DNA from: DAMCZI01 sp032095175
GTDB lineage: Bacteria; Bacillota; Clostridia; Clostridiales; Caloramatoraceae
DNA length: 64,000 nucleotides
Assembly (NCBI GenBank): GCA_032095175.1
Contig: DAMCZI010000026.1
Location: 12,122 to 76,121, forward strand
Direction of reading: 5' to 3'
In this document: positions 1-10,256 of the stretch, in pieces
Layout: every line of letters begins with the position of its first letter
Numbering within the stretch: position 1 is the first letter of the stretch
Notes under the pieces: generated by a model
The model's input: only the letters and a program-made list of their open reading frames with translations
The model's database searches: none
What the model was told of the DNA's origin: nothing
Made by a program: the position numbers and the translations under genes

Positions 1-1311
1 CCCCATAATATAGAGGCTGAGCAATCAGTCCTAGGTTCAATGATAATGGATAAAAACGCAATAGCAGAGGTAACAGAGGTATTGAAGGGTGAGGAATTCT
101 ATAAGGAATCCCATAACTTACTTTTTAATACAATATTAGAGCTATATAACGATGACGAGCCTGTTGATATGATTACCCTAGTGGAGCTCTTAAGGAGCAG
201 GGATCAGCTAGAAGCCATAGGAGGAGTCTCCTATATATCAAACCTTGTTACATCTGTTCCCAGTACCGCAAACGTTAAATACTATGCAAAGATAGTTGAG
301 GAAAAACACACTCTAAGAAGGCTAATACTCACCTCTGACAGCATAATGAATCAATGCTATGAGCAGCAGGACGATGTAGAGCTTATACTTGGAAGTGCAG
401 AAAAGGGTATATTCGATATCTCACAGAGAAAGAGCAACCAGGACTTTGAGCATGTAAGTAACATTATAGTAAGAAGCTTTGATGAGTTCGAAAGGTTGTC
501 TAAAAATAAAGGACAAATAAGAGGTGTGCCAACAGGCTTCACCGATTTAGATAGTAAGACCTCAGGCTTTAAGAAGGGTGAATTGGTACTTGTTGCAGCA
601 AGACCTGCGATGGGTAAAACTGCATTCTCCCTTAACATCGCTATGTACCCTGCACTAAGAGCAGGGAAAAGCGTTGCTATATTCGAGCTTGAAATGTCAA
701 AGGAGCAGCTAGTATACAGACTTCTAAGTGCCGAAGCCAATATTGAGCTTGGAAATCTTTTAAGAGGAGAGCTTAACGACGATGACTGGGTAAGGCTTGC
801 CAAAGCAGCAGGCCCAATGGCAAATGCAAAGATGTATATAGATGATACCCCAGGTATTTCAATAAACGAACTAAGGTCCAAATGTAGAAGACTAAAGATA
901 GAAAAGGGACTTGACCTAATAGTTATCGACTACCTCCAGCTAATGACAGGAAACGGCAAGGTAGAGAGCAGACAGCAGGAGGTTGCAGAAATATCAAGAT
1001 CCCTAAAGGCCATTGCAAAGGAGCTAGAAGCCCCAGTAATAGCCTGCGCCCAGCTTTCCCGTGCTCCCGAAATGAGAGCAGACCACAGACCAATTCTATC
1101 AGACCTAAGAGAATCTGGTTCTATAGAGCAGGACGCCGACATTGTAATGTTTCTCTACAGAGACGAATACTATAACCAGGATACAGACAAGAAGAATATT
1201 GGTGAAGTAATCATAGCTAAGCAGAGAAACGGTCCAACAGGAACTACAGAGCTTGCATGGTTGGGACAGTATACGAAGTTTGGGAATTTGGATAGGTATA
1301 GAAACGAATAG
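1..1311 (+). CDS. dnaB: Replicative DNA helicase DnaB, 5' end cut by window
   Basis: Hexameric helicase that unwinds DNA at the replication fork. The frame is open from base 1, where the visible protein begins PHNIEAEQSVLGSMIMD, the usual DnaB N-terminus, so only a few codons are missing. An N-terminal primase-binding domain (about residues 1-110) is followed by a RecA-like motor. Walker A (ARPAMGKTAF) is encoded near base 600 and the Walker B segment (IVIDYLQLM) near base 920. The family-typical QRNGPTG motif lies close to the C-terminus. No intein or frameshift is seen. A terminator hairpin follows. Confidence 0.97.
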   Translation, partial: PHNIEAEQSVLGSMIMDKNAIAEVTEVLKGEEFYKESHNLLFNTILELYNDDEPVDMITLVELLRSRDQLEAIGGVSYISNLVTSVPSTANVKYYAKIVEEKHTLRRLILTSDSIMNQCYEQQDDVELILGSAEKGIFDISQRKSNQDFEHVSNIIVRSFDEFERLSKNKGQIRGVPTGFTDLDSKTSGFKKGELVLVAARPAMGKTAFSLNIAMYPALRAGKSVAIFELEMSKEQLVYRLLSAEANIELGNLLRGELNDDDWVRLAKAAGPMANAKMYIDDTPGISINELRSKCRRLKIEKGLDLIVIDYLQLMTGNGKVESRQQEVAEISRSLKAIAKELEAPVIACAQLSRAPEMRADHRPILSDLRESGSIEQDADIVMFLYRDEYYNQDTDKKNIGEVIIAKQRNGPTGTTELAWLGQYTKFGNLDRYRNE

Positions 1312-1329
1312 GTATGAGATAAATATGAG

Positions 1330-1380
1330 GCTGCCACTTATTTGGTGCTCTAAGCACGCAGAATGAGTGGCAGCTGTTTT
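1330..1380 (+). terminator. Terminator after dnaB
   Basis: Perfect 9-bp stem GCTGCCACT / AGTGGCAGC (1330-1338 with 1366-1374), followed by TGTTTT. It ends the dnaB transcript. Confidence 0.75.
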
Positions 1381-1419
1381 ATATACTGCAAAATAGCAAC
1401 GAGCAAAATTTCCACTTTA

Positions 1420-1447
1420 TTGACAATAGGGATAAAAATAGTATCAT
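1420..1447 (+). promoter_or_regulatory. Probable promoter of tRNA-Thr
   Basis: TTGACA at 1420-1425 and TATCAT at 1442-1447 with a 16-base spacer, about 75 bases before the tRNA. Motif reading only. Confidence 0.5.
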
Positions 1448-1521
1448 ATATTATATAAGCAATAATTTGGTAACAGCAGCACAACAGATTTACAATCTAC
1501 TGTACAACAATAACTTAATAT

Positions 1522-1597
1522 GCTGGAGTGGCTCAGTTGGTAGAGCGAATGATTCGTAATCATTAGGTCGTGGGTTCGAGTCCCATCTTCAGCTCCA
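1522..1597 (+). tRNA. tRNA-Thr (anticodon CGT)
   Basis: A 76-nt cloverleaf. The acceptor stem GCTGGAG pairs with CTTCAGC, and TCCA is encoded at the end. The anticodon arm AATGA-TTCGTAA-TCATT places CGT as the anticodon. GGTTCGAGTCC forms the T arm. A second tRNA-Thr, with anticodon TGT, lies at 31228-31303. Confidence 0.95.
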
Positions 1598-1733
1598 AAA
1601 TACTTAATCCTTGGGACATATATGTTTCAAGGAATTTTATTTATAAGGTTTAATTTAATTAGAACTTATTTATTAATTAATTTAGGTATAAATCTAATTA
1701 TTAAAACAAGTGATTAAGAGGGAAGGTGATAAA

Positions 1734-2036
1734 ATGTGGAATTCATATGACAACGGTACAACCCTAGGAACAGAGGGCAGTGAAAATGGAATAATTGTAA
1801 AGGATGAAGAACATAGTGATGGAGCTCGAATAACTCTTGAGAAAGAAGCTCATGGGGTTCCATATGCAATAACCTGTGGAATCTATGGACTTTTTGTACA
1901 TACTGTTTATTGTTCTGATATTGAGAGCAGTATGAAACAATATGAAAATATGAAAAAAGATATAGAAAAAATATTAATAGAGTTGAATGATGATAATATG
2001 TCAGATTTACTAGATGAGTTTGTAAACAAATATTGA
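1734..2036 (+). CDS. Small hypothetical protein, 100 aa
   Basis: Family not recognised. I chose the ATG at 1734 because GGAAGGTGAT precedes it; an upstream in-frame start at 1710 has no such site. The protein starts MWNSYDNGTTLG and has an acidic amphipathic C-terminal half. There is no signal peptide or clear membrane helix; a short hydrophobic stretch (YAITCGIYGLFVHTVY) lies mid-protein. It precedes the HEAT-repeat gene on the same strand, with 84 bases between them. An immunity or adaptor role would be a guess. Confidence 0.6.
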   Translation: MWNSYDNGTTLGTEGSENGIIVKDEEHSDGARITLEKEAHGVPYAITCGIYGLFVHTVYCSDIESSMKQYENMKKDIEKILIELNDDNMSDLLDEFVNKY

Positions 2037-2120
2037 TGTTAATTAAAATAGATTCTAAGGGAGTATCATGCAACAAATGGTATAATCAATTTATAATGAC
2101 TTAAAGAAGGGGATAATAGC

Positions 2121-3734
2121 ATGATCAAAAAAATTATCCAGAGAATAAAAGATTTTAATAAAGCTAAATTTATAAAATCGCATGATTCAAGTGTTTTACA
2201 GTCCAATAACAGTATGACTGAATTACTAGGAAATGATATAAAGCTATCAGCTATTCCTGATGTATTTTTATTATTACTCAGTAATGATGAAAAAATAAAG
2301 TTACAATCTGCAGAGATTCTTAATCATGTTATGAGTACATTAAATTCTACTCAGTTAATAAAAGTCGATAAAATTTTCAGAGAAAGGGCTTCATATGACT
2401 GGAATTATGATTGGAAAAATAAAGAGCCAAAAGAATTATTGAATCCTTTAATGTCTGAAGAAGAAAAAGTTACAATATTAGGTTTAAGTAGTTTTCATCC
2501 TAACGGATATTTTAGAGAAAAGGCAATAAAAGCTCTTTCAAATATAAAAACAGGTTGTGTAGTACCTTACTTATTAATTAGAATTAATGATTGGGTAAGC
2601 CGAGTAAGGAACACTTCACAAAAGCAATTACAAAAATATCTAAAGCCAGAATATGCTATGAACTTTGTAAACAATTTACCTTTAGTATTAAGATTAGGGG
2701 AATGCTCAAGGGATGAGCATATTGATATTATAGAAGCAGTAACTTCAATTATATCTAGTACTGAAGGATCTCAAAAGCTAATAATTGGACTTCAATCAAC
2801 TGATTCAAAGGTTAGATTAGCCTGTTATAAAATAATCCTTCAGACAAAAGTAATAGATAATAGAAGCATTATAAACTACTTAATCAAAGATACCAATCCT
2901 TACAACAGGCTATTTGTACTTAGAAAAATACAGCAAGAGATAACACAAGATGAGTTTGCTGATATTTTTCAGCTATTACTTTATGATAAATTTGCTCAAA
3001 TCAGGATTCTTGCCCTTGAGATGCTATATGCTTACATGCCTGAAAAGGCTGTAGAAATATTAGAAAAAGGTTTATTTGATAACAATCAGTCAGTCCGTGA
3101 TTTATCTCGCTATTTGCTCTCAAAGAAGAAAGAATATGATTTTGCAGCCATATACCGTGATTCAATACAAAAAAGTGATAAACTATATGCCAGTATTTGT
3201 GGCCTTGGGGAGACAGGAAATATAAACGATTCAAAAATTATTAGTAAATTTTTATACTCTGATGTTATTAAAATAGTTAAAGCCTCTATAAATGCATTAG
3301 CACGGCTAGATATCCAAGAATATAAAAAGAAAATTATTTTGATATTAAACGATGAGAGAGCTGGTATATCCAAGGCCGCTAGAAGAGCTTTATATAAACA
3401 AATAGGTTCTTATGATGCAGCTACTATATATAGGATTTTTAAACAAGCTAAATACAATCATGTGAAAGTAAACGCTTGTGTCCTTTTATGCTCATTAAGT
3501 AAATGGGATTCTATAAGATATATTATAGAATTTTGTGCAGATAAAAATGAAAGTATTTCAATACTTGGACAAAGTGCACTTGAAAGATGGAGACTAAAAT
3601 ATAATCGGTCTTTTACGATCCCTACTAATAATCAAATTGAAGAAATAAGAAAATCTTTAATGGATTTTGGTAAATCAATTAAAGATAGTGATAGTAAGTT
3701 TATTGAATTTAGTATTAAGAATTTTAATAAATAA
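2121..3734 (+). CDS. HEAT-repeat protein, 537 aa
   Basis: An alpha-helical repeat protein. Successive 30-40-residue helix pairs typical of HEAT repeats run through most of the length (for example NIKTGCVVPYLLIRIND and DERAGISKAARRALYKQ). No catalytic motif, signal peptide or membrane segment is visible. The start is set by AAGAAGGGG eight bases before ATG. Such repeats usually bind protein or nucleic acid. It lies directly upstream of a large Avs-like gene that also has a helical-repeat C-terminus, so a defence-island role is possible. A short decayed copy of part of this gene is found at 9773-9830. Confidence 0.75.
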   Translation: MIKKIIQRIKDFNKAKFIKSHDSSVLQSNNSMTELLGNDIKLSAIPDVFLLLLSNDEKIKLQSAEILNHVMSTLNSTQLIKVDKIFRERASYDWNYDWKNKEPKELLNPLMSEEEKVTILGLSSFHPNGYFREKAIKALSNIKTGCVVPYLLIRINDWVSRVRNTSQKQLQKYLKPEYAMNFVNNLPLVLRLGECSRDEHIDIIEAVTSIISSTEGSQKLIIGLQSTDSKVRLACYKIILQTKVIDNRSIINYLIKDTNPYNRLFVLRKIQQEITQDEFADIFQLLLYDKFAQIRILALEMLYAYMPEKAVEILEKGLFDNNQSVRDLSRYLLSKKKEYDFAAIYRDSIQKSDKLYASICGLGETGNINDSKIISKFLYSDVIKIVKASINALARLDIQEYKKKIILILNDERAGISKAARRALYKQIGSYDAATIYRIFKQAKYNHVKVNACVLLCSLSKWDSIRYIIEFCADKNESISILGQSALERWRLKYNRSFTIPTNNQIEEIRKSLMDFGKSIKDSDSKFIEFSIKNFNK

Positions 3735-3955
3735 GATGTTGAAGGAAATTAAATATATTTGTAGAATAATGAAATTATGGGAAAATGTAAATTATAAATA
3801 TAATGTTTAAGATGGGAAGTTATTAAAATTGATACTTAATTCGTAAGTTTCGGGAATATCATAGTTATCGGAAAGGTGAGGCAATGGTCGCCCTGTTCAT
3901 GTAACTATATTAACTATTATATTTTTGTATAGAAATAAATCGGGAGGAGTTTGGT

Positions 3956-6900
3956 ATGCCATATGGTTTAGGGGGTAGAGCTGATAAAAACGGGAATAGA
4001 TTTGAGATTAAGTGGGGACTATACCAAATTATAAAAGTATTGGATGAAAAATTAGATTATGTTGTTTTGGAAGCCCTTGGTGACGATGAACGGGGTGTTG
4101 ATATCTGGATTGGCAAAAAAAATGGTAGCAGAGAAGGTCAGCAATGTAAGGGAAGGAATGGGAGTAAAGAATGCTGGGATTATGGAACTGCTAATGCCAA
4201 AGGAATTTTCGCGAATTGGAAGTATCAATTGGATAGAGATGAGTCGAATACTGTTGCTTTGGTTTCACCTTTAGCTTTTACACTATTAGAGGATTTAATT
4301 GAAAGAGCAAAAAATACTAGTAAAAATCCTAAAGATTTTTATCATACCCAAATACTCAATGCTAGCAAAGAATTTGCTGATTTTTTTAAAAATTTTTGCA
4401 AAGTGATGGAAATAAATCCAGAACAAGATTTGGACTTAATAAAATGCATTTCTTATTTAAATAGAATAGCATATCGTCAATTTCCGGATACAGAATTAAA
4501 AGAACTGATATTATCCCAAATTAGTTATTTGTTAATCGGTAATGAAGAAAAAATATATGATACATTTATTGCTTGGATAGTAGATGGAAATATTTTGGGG
4601 AAAACACTTAACCAGTCCGTTTTGTACACCTTTTTAAAAGAAAAAAATATTAGGTTTAAAAATCTTGCAACTGATGAACGTATCATACCTAGGTTAAAGG
4701 AATTGAATCAGGAATATAAAGCAGCATTTATCCCGTTAGACAATGGGTTAATTAAGAGAAAAGAATTTTCTATATTTAGAGAAATAATAGATTCAGGGGA
4801 TTCTCTAATAATACATGGAAAAGCCGGAAGAGGGAAAAGTGGATGTACAGTAGATATTATCAATTATTGTCAAGAAAATAAGATACCATATTTGGCAATT
4901 AAACTAGATAAACGTATTCCAAATGGGACAGCAGAGAAATGGGGCAAAGATCTAGGCTTACCTGCATCTATAGCTCATTGTATTCATAGCGTTTCAAAAG
5001 ATGAAAGAGCAGTAATTATTTTAGATCAGTTGGATGCTCTGCGTTGGACACAAGCACACTCTAGAGATGCTTTATTAGTATGTGCTCAGATTATAAACCA
5101 AGTAGAGAGATTGAATTTTGAAAGAAAATATAAGATATCTGTTGTTTTTGTATGTCGAACCTATGACTTGGAAAATGATAATAATATTAAATCATTATTT
5201 AAGATAATTGATAAGAAAGAGGAAATTATTCAATGGAATAAAGTTCAGGTTAATGAATTGGATGAGGGAATGGTAAAGGACATAGTTGGGAAGCGTTATG
5301 AGCAATTAACAAGTAAACTGAAAGAGTTACTAAGGATTCCAAGTAATTTATATATTTGGCAACGATTAGATCCAAGCAAAGAATATGTTGAATGTTCTAC
5401 CGCAAGTCATTTGGTCTCAAAATGGTGGGGGCAGTTGTCTGAAAAATGTTTTGAATATGGATTAAGTGAAACTGATCTAAATGTTACTAAAGAAAAAATG
5501 GTGACCTCCCTGGAAAACCTAGGTAGAATATGTATTCCATTGAGTATATTAAGTGTCAATAAATCATACTTAGAGTTTTTGTCTTCGAATGCTTTCTTAA
5601 TAATTCAAGATAATAAAGCATCTTTTGCTCATCAATCAATATTAGACTCTTTTTTGGCCGAAAAAATGCTTAAGAGATATTATGTAGGTGAAGATATTGA
5701 AGATATTATAGGAAGCAAAGAAAAACAAACTCCCGGAAAAAGGTACCAGGTACAAATGTTTATGCAAAATTTATCTGAGTTCGATAGCCAAGATTTTATT
5801 AATGCAGGTCAGAAGATGTTTGAGGCAAAGCAAATAAGATATTTTGTTAAATTCGTTTTCCTTGAAGTATTAAATCAAATAGATATTTTAGATGAAAGTA
5901 TAAAAGATTTTATTATTAATAACTGTGAAAACAAAATATATGGTAATCACATTATAAATAATGTTATATTTTCAAGGCCTAAATATATTAGGTTGCTTAG
6001 ACAATATGGTGTTTTAGATAAATGGTTTAACAATCATCAAAAAAAAGATATTGTATTCAATTTACTTATAAGTATGAGGCCAGATTATGAAATTGAGGAT
6101 ATTGCATTCATTGAAAAGTATGCATTTAACTCACAAGAAGATGATAATAAATTCTCAAAATGTTTTTTACATGATATAAATAAAGATACGGATGAGTTGT
6201 TTGAATTGCGAAGGAGATTTTATAACAGGTATCCGCAGATGGCTGATGTATATCTTGACTTTAAGTCGATGCTCAAAAATTGTGAAATGAGAACAATACG
6301 GCTATTGGCATTTTTATTGGAAAATAAAATTAAAGGTAAAGAGAAAAACATTTATAAATATGAAGAGGATTTTTTATATGAAGACTCTGAAATTTTAATT
6401 AAAAATGGAATGGACGTTGTTAATTTATTATTGCCATACATTCCGACTGAAAAGGACGAAATGCTATCCTTCAGTGATTGGTCTGGAAGATATTTTCATA
6501 AAAGGGGTCTTGAAAGGGCTTGTATTCAAATTATTAGGAAAGCAAACGCAGCAATAATAGCCTTAAAACCAGAAACATTTTTGGAACGCTATAAAGAATT
6601 TATGGGTAAAGGCAATGATTTATTAAATGAAATTATATTGGATGGATTATATCGATTACCAGAGTTATATAGTGACGTAGTGATTACATATTTATGCAGT
6701 GACTTCGATAGCAACATATTTGATAAGACAAGTGGCAATAATGATGAATTATTTTTTACCAAACAGATATTAAGGAAGCATTCTAAATACTGTAGTGGAG
6801 ACATTTTTGCTATATTAGAAAAGACGATTTTAAGTTATATATCACCAAAAGCTAAAGATATATATCGAGGTAGAATTGATTACAATAGAGAAAAAAATGG

Positions 6901-8515
6901 CTATAAAGTATATTGGAGTTTTTGGGGTGATTTGCAGAAAGAAATTCTCGGAGTTCTTCCCTATAATCGATTGAGCGATCAAGCAAAAGCTTTAATATGT
7001 GTTTTAAATCGTAAATTCCCTAAAGGGACAACTTTATATAAATATTCAGATGGACATAGTGGATGGGTGAGTTCACCCATTGCGGAAAAAAAACTAAATA
7101 ATAAAAAGTGGCTTGAAATTTTAACTAACAAAAAACTTAAGCATAAAAGTCATTCAAGTCGGAAAGAGGTTCCAGGCGGATTTATTGATAGCTCTACTGA
7201 AGAAATTGCAAGAAGTTTTAGTAATGCTGTTTCTGAAGAACCGGTAAGAATGGTAAATCTAGTTCTTTCAAATAAGGAGGAAATTATGGATGTATATATC
7301 GATTCCTTATTTAGTGGAGTATCATATAGCAAGGCTTTGAACAATGTACCAATAGAGTTGTTAGAAGCAATGATTTTGGGATATCCATATGATTATACTT
7401 CACACAGAGCAGGTTACATTTGCTCGCTTATCGAAAACAAGAAGAATGAGAAATGGTCACAGAAGGTATTGGATATTCTTAAGGATATTGCGATTAACCA
7501 TAAAAATCCCGAAATTGGTAAACCAAATGTAACTAATATTGAAGATAAAGAAATGCGCAGTTTTGATATGCTACAAAGTAATGCAATAAACTGCGTAAGG
7601 GGGAAGGCTGCTCAAGCGATAGCTCAGCTATTATGGAAAGACAGTGCTCTGTTTGAACAATTTAAAGATACAATTGAAAAATTGACAATGGATGAAAATC
7701 CGGCAGTAAAATTGGCAAGTTTATTCGCATTATGGCCTTCGTATAACGTTGAAAGAGATTGGGCATCAGAAAAAATTTTAAACCTATATGAACAAGATTA
7801 CAGGTTAGCAGGCTTCTATGATACAAAAAACATGCTCTTTTTGTTGTATCCTAAATATCATGAACGTATATTAAAAATTATAAAAGAATGTTTCGAGTCC
7901 GAAGATAAAGAACTAATTAAAATGGGAGCTTGTTGTCTATCGGAAATGTTTATTCTGAAAAATGAATTTACCGATATAATGGGTAATGTGGATACAATGA
8001 GTGAAGTACAAGCCGAATCAGTTCTTCATATGGCTATTATCTATTTCAATAAAGATGAATTTAACTTATTAGCCAAAAATATTATACGTAAATTTAAGAC
8101 AAGTACATTAGATTTGGAAATGCCGATTTCAAGATTATTTTATGATAATCTTATTGATTTAGAGAGAGATAAGGATTTTTTAATTGAAATAATGAGTTCG
8201 GGTTTAAGCCATAGAACATCGTATGCATTTGTACATTATCTTGAAGAAGAATCAAAGTCAGTAGTTGATTACAAAGATATTATACTATCAATGAGTTATC
8301 ATTTAATTAAAGACGGATGTGGTAGAGATGAAGGTATTTGGGGAATAGAAGATGAAATTTCTAAGTTGGTAATCGGATTATATGATGAGACTGCTAGTTC
8401 ACCACTACCTGAAATCAAAAATATTGCCAAAAAATGTCTTGATATATGGGATTTGATGTTTGAGAAGCAAATTGGGCCAATAAGACAACTGAGTCAGAAA
8501 TTAATGGAAAGGTAA
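3956..8515 (+). CDS. Avs-like defence protein: nuclease + STAND NTPase + helical repeats, 1519 aa
   Basis: Three parts are visible. Residues about 1-150 begin GGRADKNGNRFE and carry E (VLEALGD), D (GVDIWI) and QQCKGRN. This is a PD-(D/E)xK arrangement as in Cap4/Mrr-type effector nucleases. Residues about 270-480 hold a STAND-type P-loop NTPase, with Walker A HGKAGRGKSG at about 286-295, Walker B AVIILDQLDAL near 355, and VFVCRTYDL as a sensor-like strand. About 1000 further residues form helical repeats. Antiviral STAND (Avs) proteins have this plan: the repeats sense a phage protein, the NTPase oligomerises, and the nuclease cuts DNA. The start follows GGGAGGAG. A stem-loop terminator follows. 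Assignment to a named Avs type is not possible by eye. Confidence 0.78.
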   Translation: MPYGLGGRADKNGNRFEIKWGLYQIIKVLDEKLDYVVLEALGDDERGVDIWIGKKNGSREGQQCKGRNGSKECWDYGTANAKGIFANWKYQLDRDESNTVALVSPLAFTLLEDLIERAKNTSKNPKDFYHTQILNASKEFADFFKNFCKVMEINPEQDLDLIKCISYLNRIAYRQFPDTELKELILSQISYLLIGNEEKIYDTFIAWIVDGNILGKTLNQSVLYTFLKEKNIRFKNLATDERIIPRLKELNQEYKAAFIPLDNGLIKRKEFSIFREIIDSGDSLIIHGKAGRGKSGCTVDIINYCQENKIPYLAIKLDKRIPNGTAEKWGKDLGLPASIAHCIHSVSKDERAVIILDQLDALRWTQAHSRDALLVCAQIINQVERLNFERKYKISVVFVCRTYDLENDNNIKSLFKIIDKKEEIIQWNKVQVNELDEGMVKDIVGKRYEQLTSKLKELLRIPSNLYIWQRLDPSKEYVECSTASHLVSKWWGQLSEKCFEYGLSETDLNVTKEKMVTSLENLGRICIPLSILSVNKSYLEFLSSNAFLIIQDNKASFAHQSILDSFLAEKMLKRYYVGEDIEDIIGSKEKQTPGKRYQVQMFMQNLSEFDSQDFINAGQKMFEAKQIRYFVKFVFLEVLNQIDILDESIKDFIINNCENKIYGNHIINNVIFSRPKYIRLLRQYGVLDKWFNNHQKKDIVFNLLISMRPDYEIEDIAFIEKYAFNSQEDDNKFSKCFLHDINKDTDELFELRRRFYNRYPQMADVYLDFKSMLKNCEMRTIRLLAFLLENKIKGKEKNIYKYEEDFLYEDSEILIKNGMDVVNLLLPYIPTEKDEMLSFSDWSGRYFHKRGLERACIQIIRKANAAIIALKPETFLERYKEFMGKGNDLLNEIILDGLYRLPELYSDVVITYLCSDFDSNIFDKTSGNNDELFFTKQILRKHSKYCSGDIFAILEKTILSYISPKAKDIYRGRIDYNREKNGYKVYWSFWGDLQKEILGVLPYNRLSDQAKALICVLNRKFPKGTTLYKYSDGHSGWVSSPIAEKKLNNKKWLEILTNKKLKHKSHSSRKEVPGGFIDSSTEEIARSFSNAVSEEPVRMVNLVLSNKEEIMDVYIDSLFSGVSYSKALNNVPIELLEAMILGYPYDYTSHRAGYICSLIENKKNEKWSQKVLDILKDIAINHKNPEIGKPNVTNIEDKEMRSFDMLQSNAINCVRGKAAQAIAQLLWKDSALFEQFKDTIEKLTMDENPAVKLASLFALWPSYNVERDWASEKILNLYEQDYRLAGFYDTKNMLFLLYPKYHERILKIIKECFESEDKELIKMGACCLSEMFILKNEFTDIMGNVDTMSEVQAESVLHMAIIYFNKDEFNLLAKNIIRKFKTSTLDLEMPISRLFYDNLIDLERDKDFLIEIMSSGLSHRTSYAFVHYLEEESKSVVDYKDIILSMSYHLIKDGCGRDEGIWGIEDEISKLVIGLYDETASSPLPEIKNIAKKCLDIWDLMFEKQIGPIRQLSQKLMER

Positions 8516-8571
8516 TTGCAAATTCTTTTGTTAAACCGATATGGATCTCATCCATCCGATAATATTACAGT

Positions 8572-8630
8572 GGTAAATCTGGAGTTGAGCATAATAAGAG
8601 ATACTGCTCAATTTCAGATTTACCTTGTTT
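8572..8630 (+). terminator. Terminator after the Avs-like gene
   Basis: Long near-perfect inverted repeat: GGTAAATCTGGAGTTGAGCA pairs with TGCTCAATTTCAGATTTACC, and TTGTTT follows. Confidence 0.7.
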
Positions 8631-9326
8631 AATGATGTCATAGAGAGCAGTTACCAATATCTATGGATTTCCAATCAAGTCTACTCATGATAAAATAAGT
8701 GTTATCCAAGGCTTAAAAATGAATAATTTTTTTAAAATCAAATTGTAATTGATGGCTGGGAAACTTCAATGAATCTAACTGGAGATTCAAATGAATATCC
8801 TACAGATTAAAAACCTTTGATTAATAACAATCCCCAGGGAGTACCTGTGCCTGAATCTTTTTAATTTCTTTTAGACAAATTGGGAATATTGTCATTATAC
8901 TTTTGTGGATAACATTCAAGTATAATATTTGAACTGTTATCCATATCTTAAAGACTCAATTCTAATTCCACATATGGATTTTTTTATATAAAAAACTACT
9001 TGACAGTCACACTTATTTCATAGACAAAACTAATTACATAGAAAAGTGTTATAAAATACATATTTTTGTCTGAAGTGTCTATTTTAATATTCCAATTATT
9101 TTTTACAGATCCTTGGAAAACAGATATATGTTCATTACTATTATAAAACATAGCATACATTTATAGTTATAATGGTATTATGTGAGAAATTTATGATTAA
9201 TAATATTATACTGAGGTATTCTTGAAATGCTTAAAGTTATAATGATATTGGATTAATTCTACTTGATAAATAAGTAGTGTAAAGTACCCTTTTGTGTTTT
9301 CTTAATATTTTTATTTTAAAGCAACA
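8631..9326. other. Gene-free AT-rich stretch
   Basis: No supportable ORF. It contains an inverted repeat at 8907-8945 (GGATAACATTCAA with TTGAACTGTTATCC around a short spacer) and an isolated TTGACA at 9000-9005. It looks like eroded DNA between two accessory gene groups. Confidence 0.5.
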
Positions 9327-9361
9327 CTATATATATTAATGATTATGATTAATATATATAG
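9327..9361. repeat. Perfect 14-bp inverted repeat
   Basis: CTATATATATTAAT and its exact complement flank a 7-base loop. It lies 12 bases past the stop codon of the small minus-strand peptide gene. There is no strong T-run, so terminator function is uncertain. Confidence 0.6.
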
Positions 9362-9373
9362 ATGTCAACATTG

Positions 9374-9451
9374 TTATCTTATTAAAAGAGCAACAATGGC
9401 AAGAATGAGGATGATTATTAATCTATCTAAAAGATCTATTAATTTTTTCAT
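9374..9451 (-). CDS. 25-aa hydrophobic peptide, possible type I toxin
   Basis: Reading MKKLIDLLDRLIIILILAI and onward, this is a single membrane helix after a short charged N-terminus. AAGGAG lies 11 bases before the ATG on the minus strand. Short hydrophobic peptides like this are common as type I toxins in Firmicutes, but I did not find a convincing antisense RNA next to it. It could also be a chance ORF in decayed DNA. Confidence 0.4.
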   Translation of the reverse strand: MKKLIDLLDRLIIILILAIVALLIR

Positions 9452-9772
9452 CTTCTTGCCAACTCCTTTCTTATTTTATAAATATAGTTTATAGTATAGG
9501 GTTAACGGAATCAAATGCAATATATGGGGTTAATTATTAATAAAGGTATATAAATGTATTGGGCTTTTAATATTTATATTTTATTAATTTAAATGAAATG
9601 ATAAAGATATTTGCATTACAGTGCAGTAAAGCATTTTTAAGAAAAATTCGACATTGACAGAAAAATGATTTTATATGAAGGAGGATTATATATAGAAGAA
9701 AGGTGGGATTATTAAGGAAATTAGTAATGAAGTAAAATAGACTAGCAGTTATTTATAGTGCAATTTTATCTA

Positions 9773-9830
9773 GAAGCAGTTACTTCAATTATATCTAGGG
9801 ATGAATGCTCTCAAAAGTTTATGTAAGTAG
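9773..9830 (+). pseudogene. Fragment of a HEAT-repeat gene paralog
   Basis: AGAAGCAGTTACTTCAATTA and the next 30 bases closely match 2731-2782 inside the HEAT-repeat gene upstream (AGAAGCAGTAACTTCAATTA there). Only about 55 bases survive and they are cut off by the MITE that starts at 9831. This indicates that a second copy of the gene was lost here. Confidence 0.6.
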
Positions 9831-10254
9831 GGCAGACATATAAGTTATAACTTATTTATGTCCATGGAGGAGATTTGGGATTTCAGGTTGAGTTGTATTA
9901 AGGTAAGCTGTAATTCCTGAAAGAGTAAATTCTTCCTCAAGGTTTTTTCTTTTTATTAGAGAAATTTTAATATCTGTTAAATATTTTTTTTTGCAACTTG
10001 AAGTAAGTAAATGTATGTCTTCAGGCTATGGGTTAAATAAGTCAATAATTTCTTGAGTAAAAAATCATGACTTTTCCAACTATAGTCCACTAACTTAGTA
10101 CATATATTTTCTCTTATTGGATTTCTATAAATATGCCTAATAGGCCAAAGAAAATATTCATATGTTTGACATAGATCTCACCTCATACTAGAGTTTTACA
10201 TATTTATGTTATTTATTCTTTTGGTATCAAATAAGTTATAACTTATTTGGCGTT
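9831..10254 (-). mobile_element. Degenerate MITE derived from a Y1 (RAYT-like) transposase element
   Basis: The ends carry AAGTTATAACTT-type inverted repeats (GGCAGACATATAAGTTATAA on the left; AAATAAGTTATAACTTATTT on the right). The minus strand next to the left end encodes a transposase C-terminal helix-turn-helix (DIKISLIKRKNLEEEFTLSG, then ITAYLNTTQPE and a terminal HGHK). It is homologous to the fragment in the element at 46757-47034. Near the right end a conserved GAGGTGAGATCT-ATG-TCAAAC marks the old transposase start. The catalytic middle is missing. Confidence 0.7.
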
Positions 10255-10256
10255 CC

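Noticed and set aside
357..881. Long minus-strand open frame opposite dnaB
   Set aside because: Shadow of dnaB with low-complexity Ser/Leu composition and no ribosome site.
1330..1380. GGCTGCCA-like motif near dnaB as a MITE end
   Set aside because: It is a simple terminator stem; the AAGTTATAACTT part of the MITE ends is missing.
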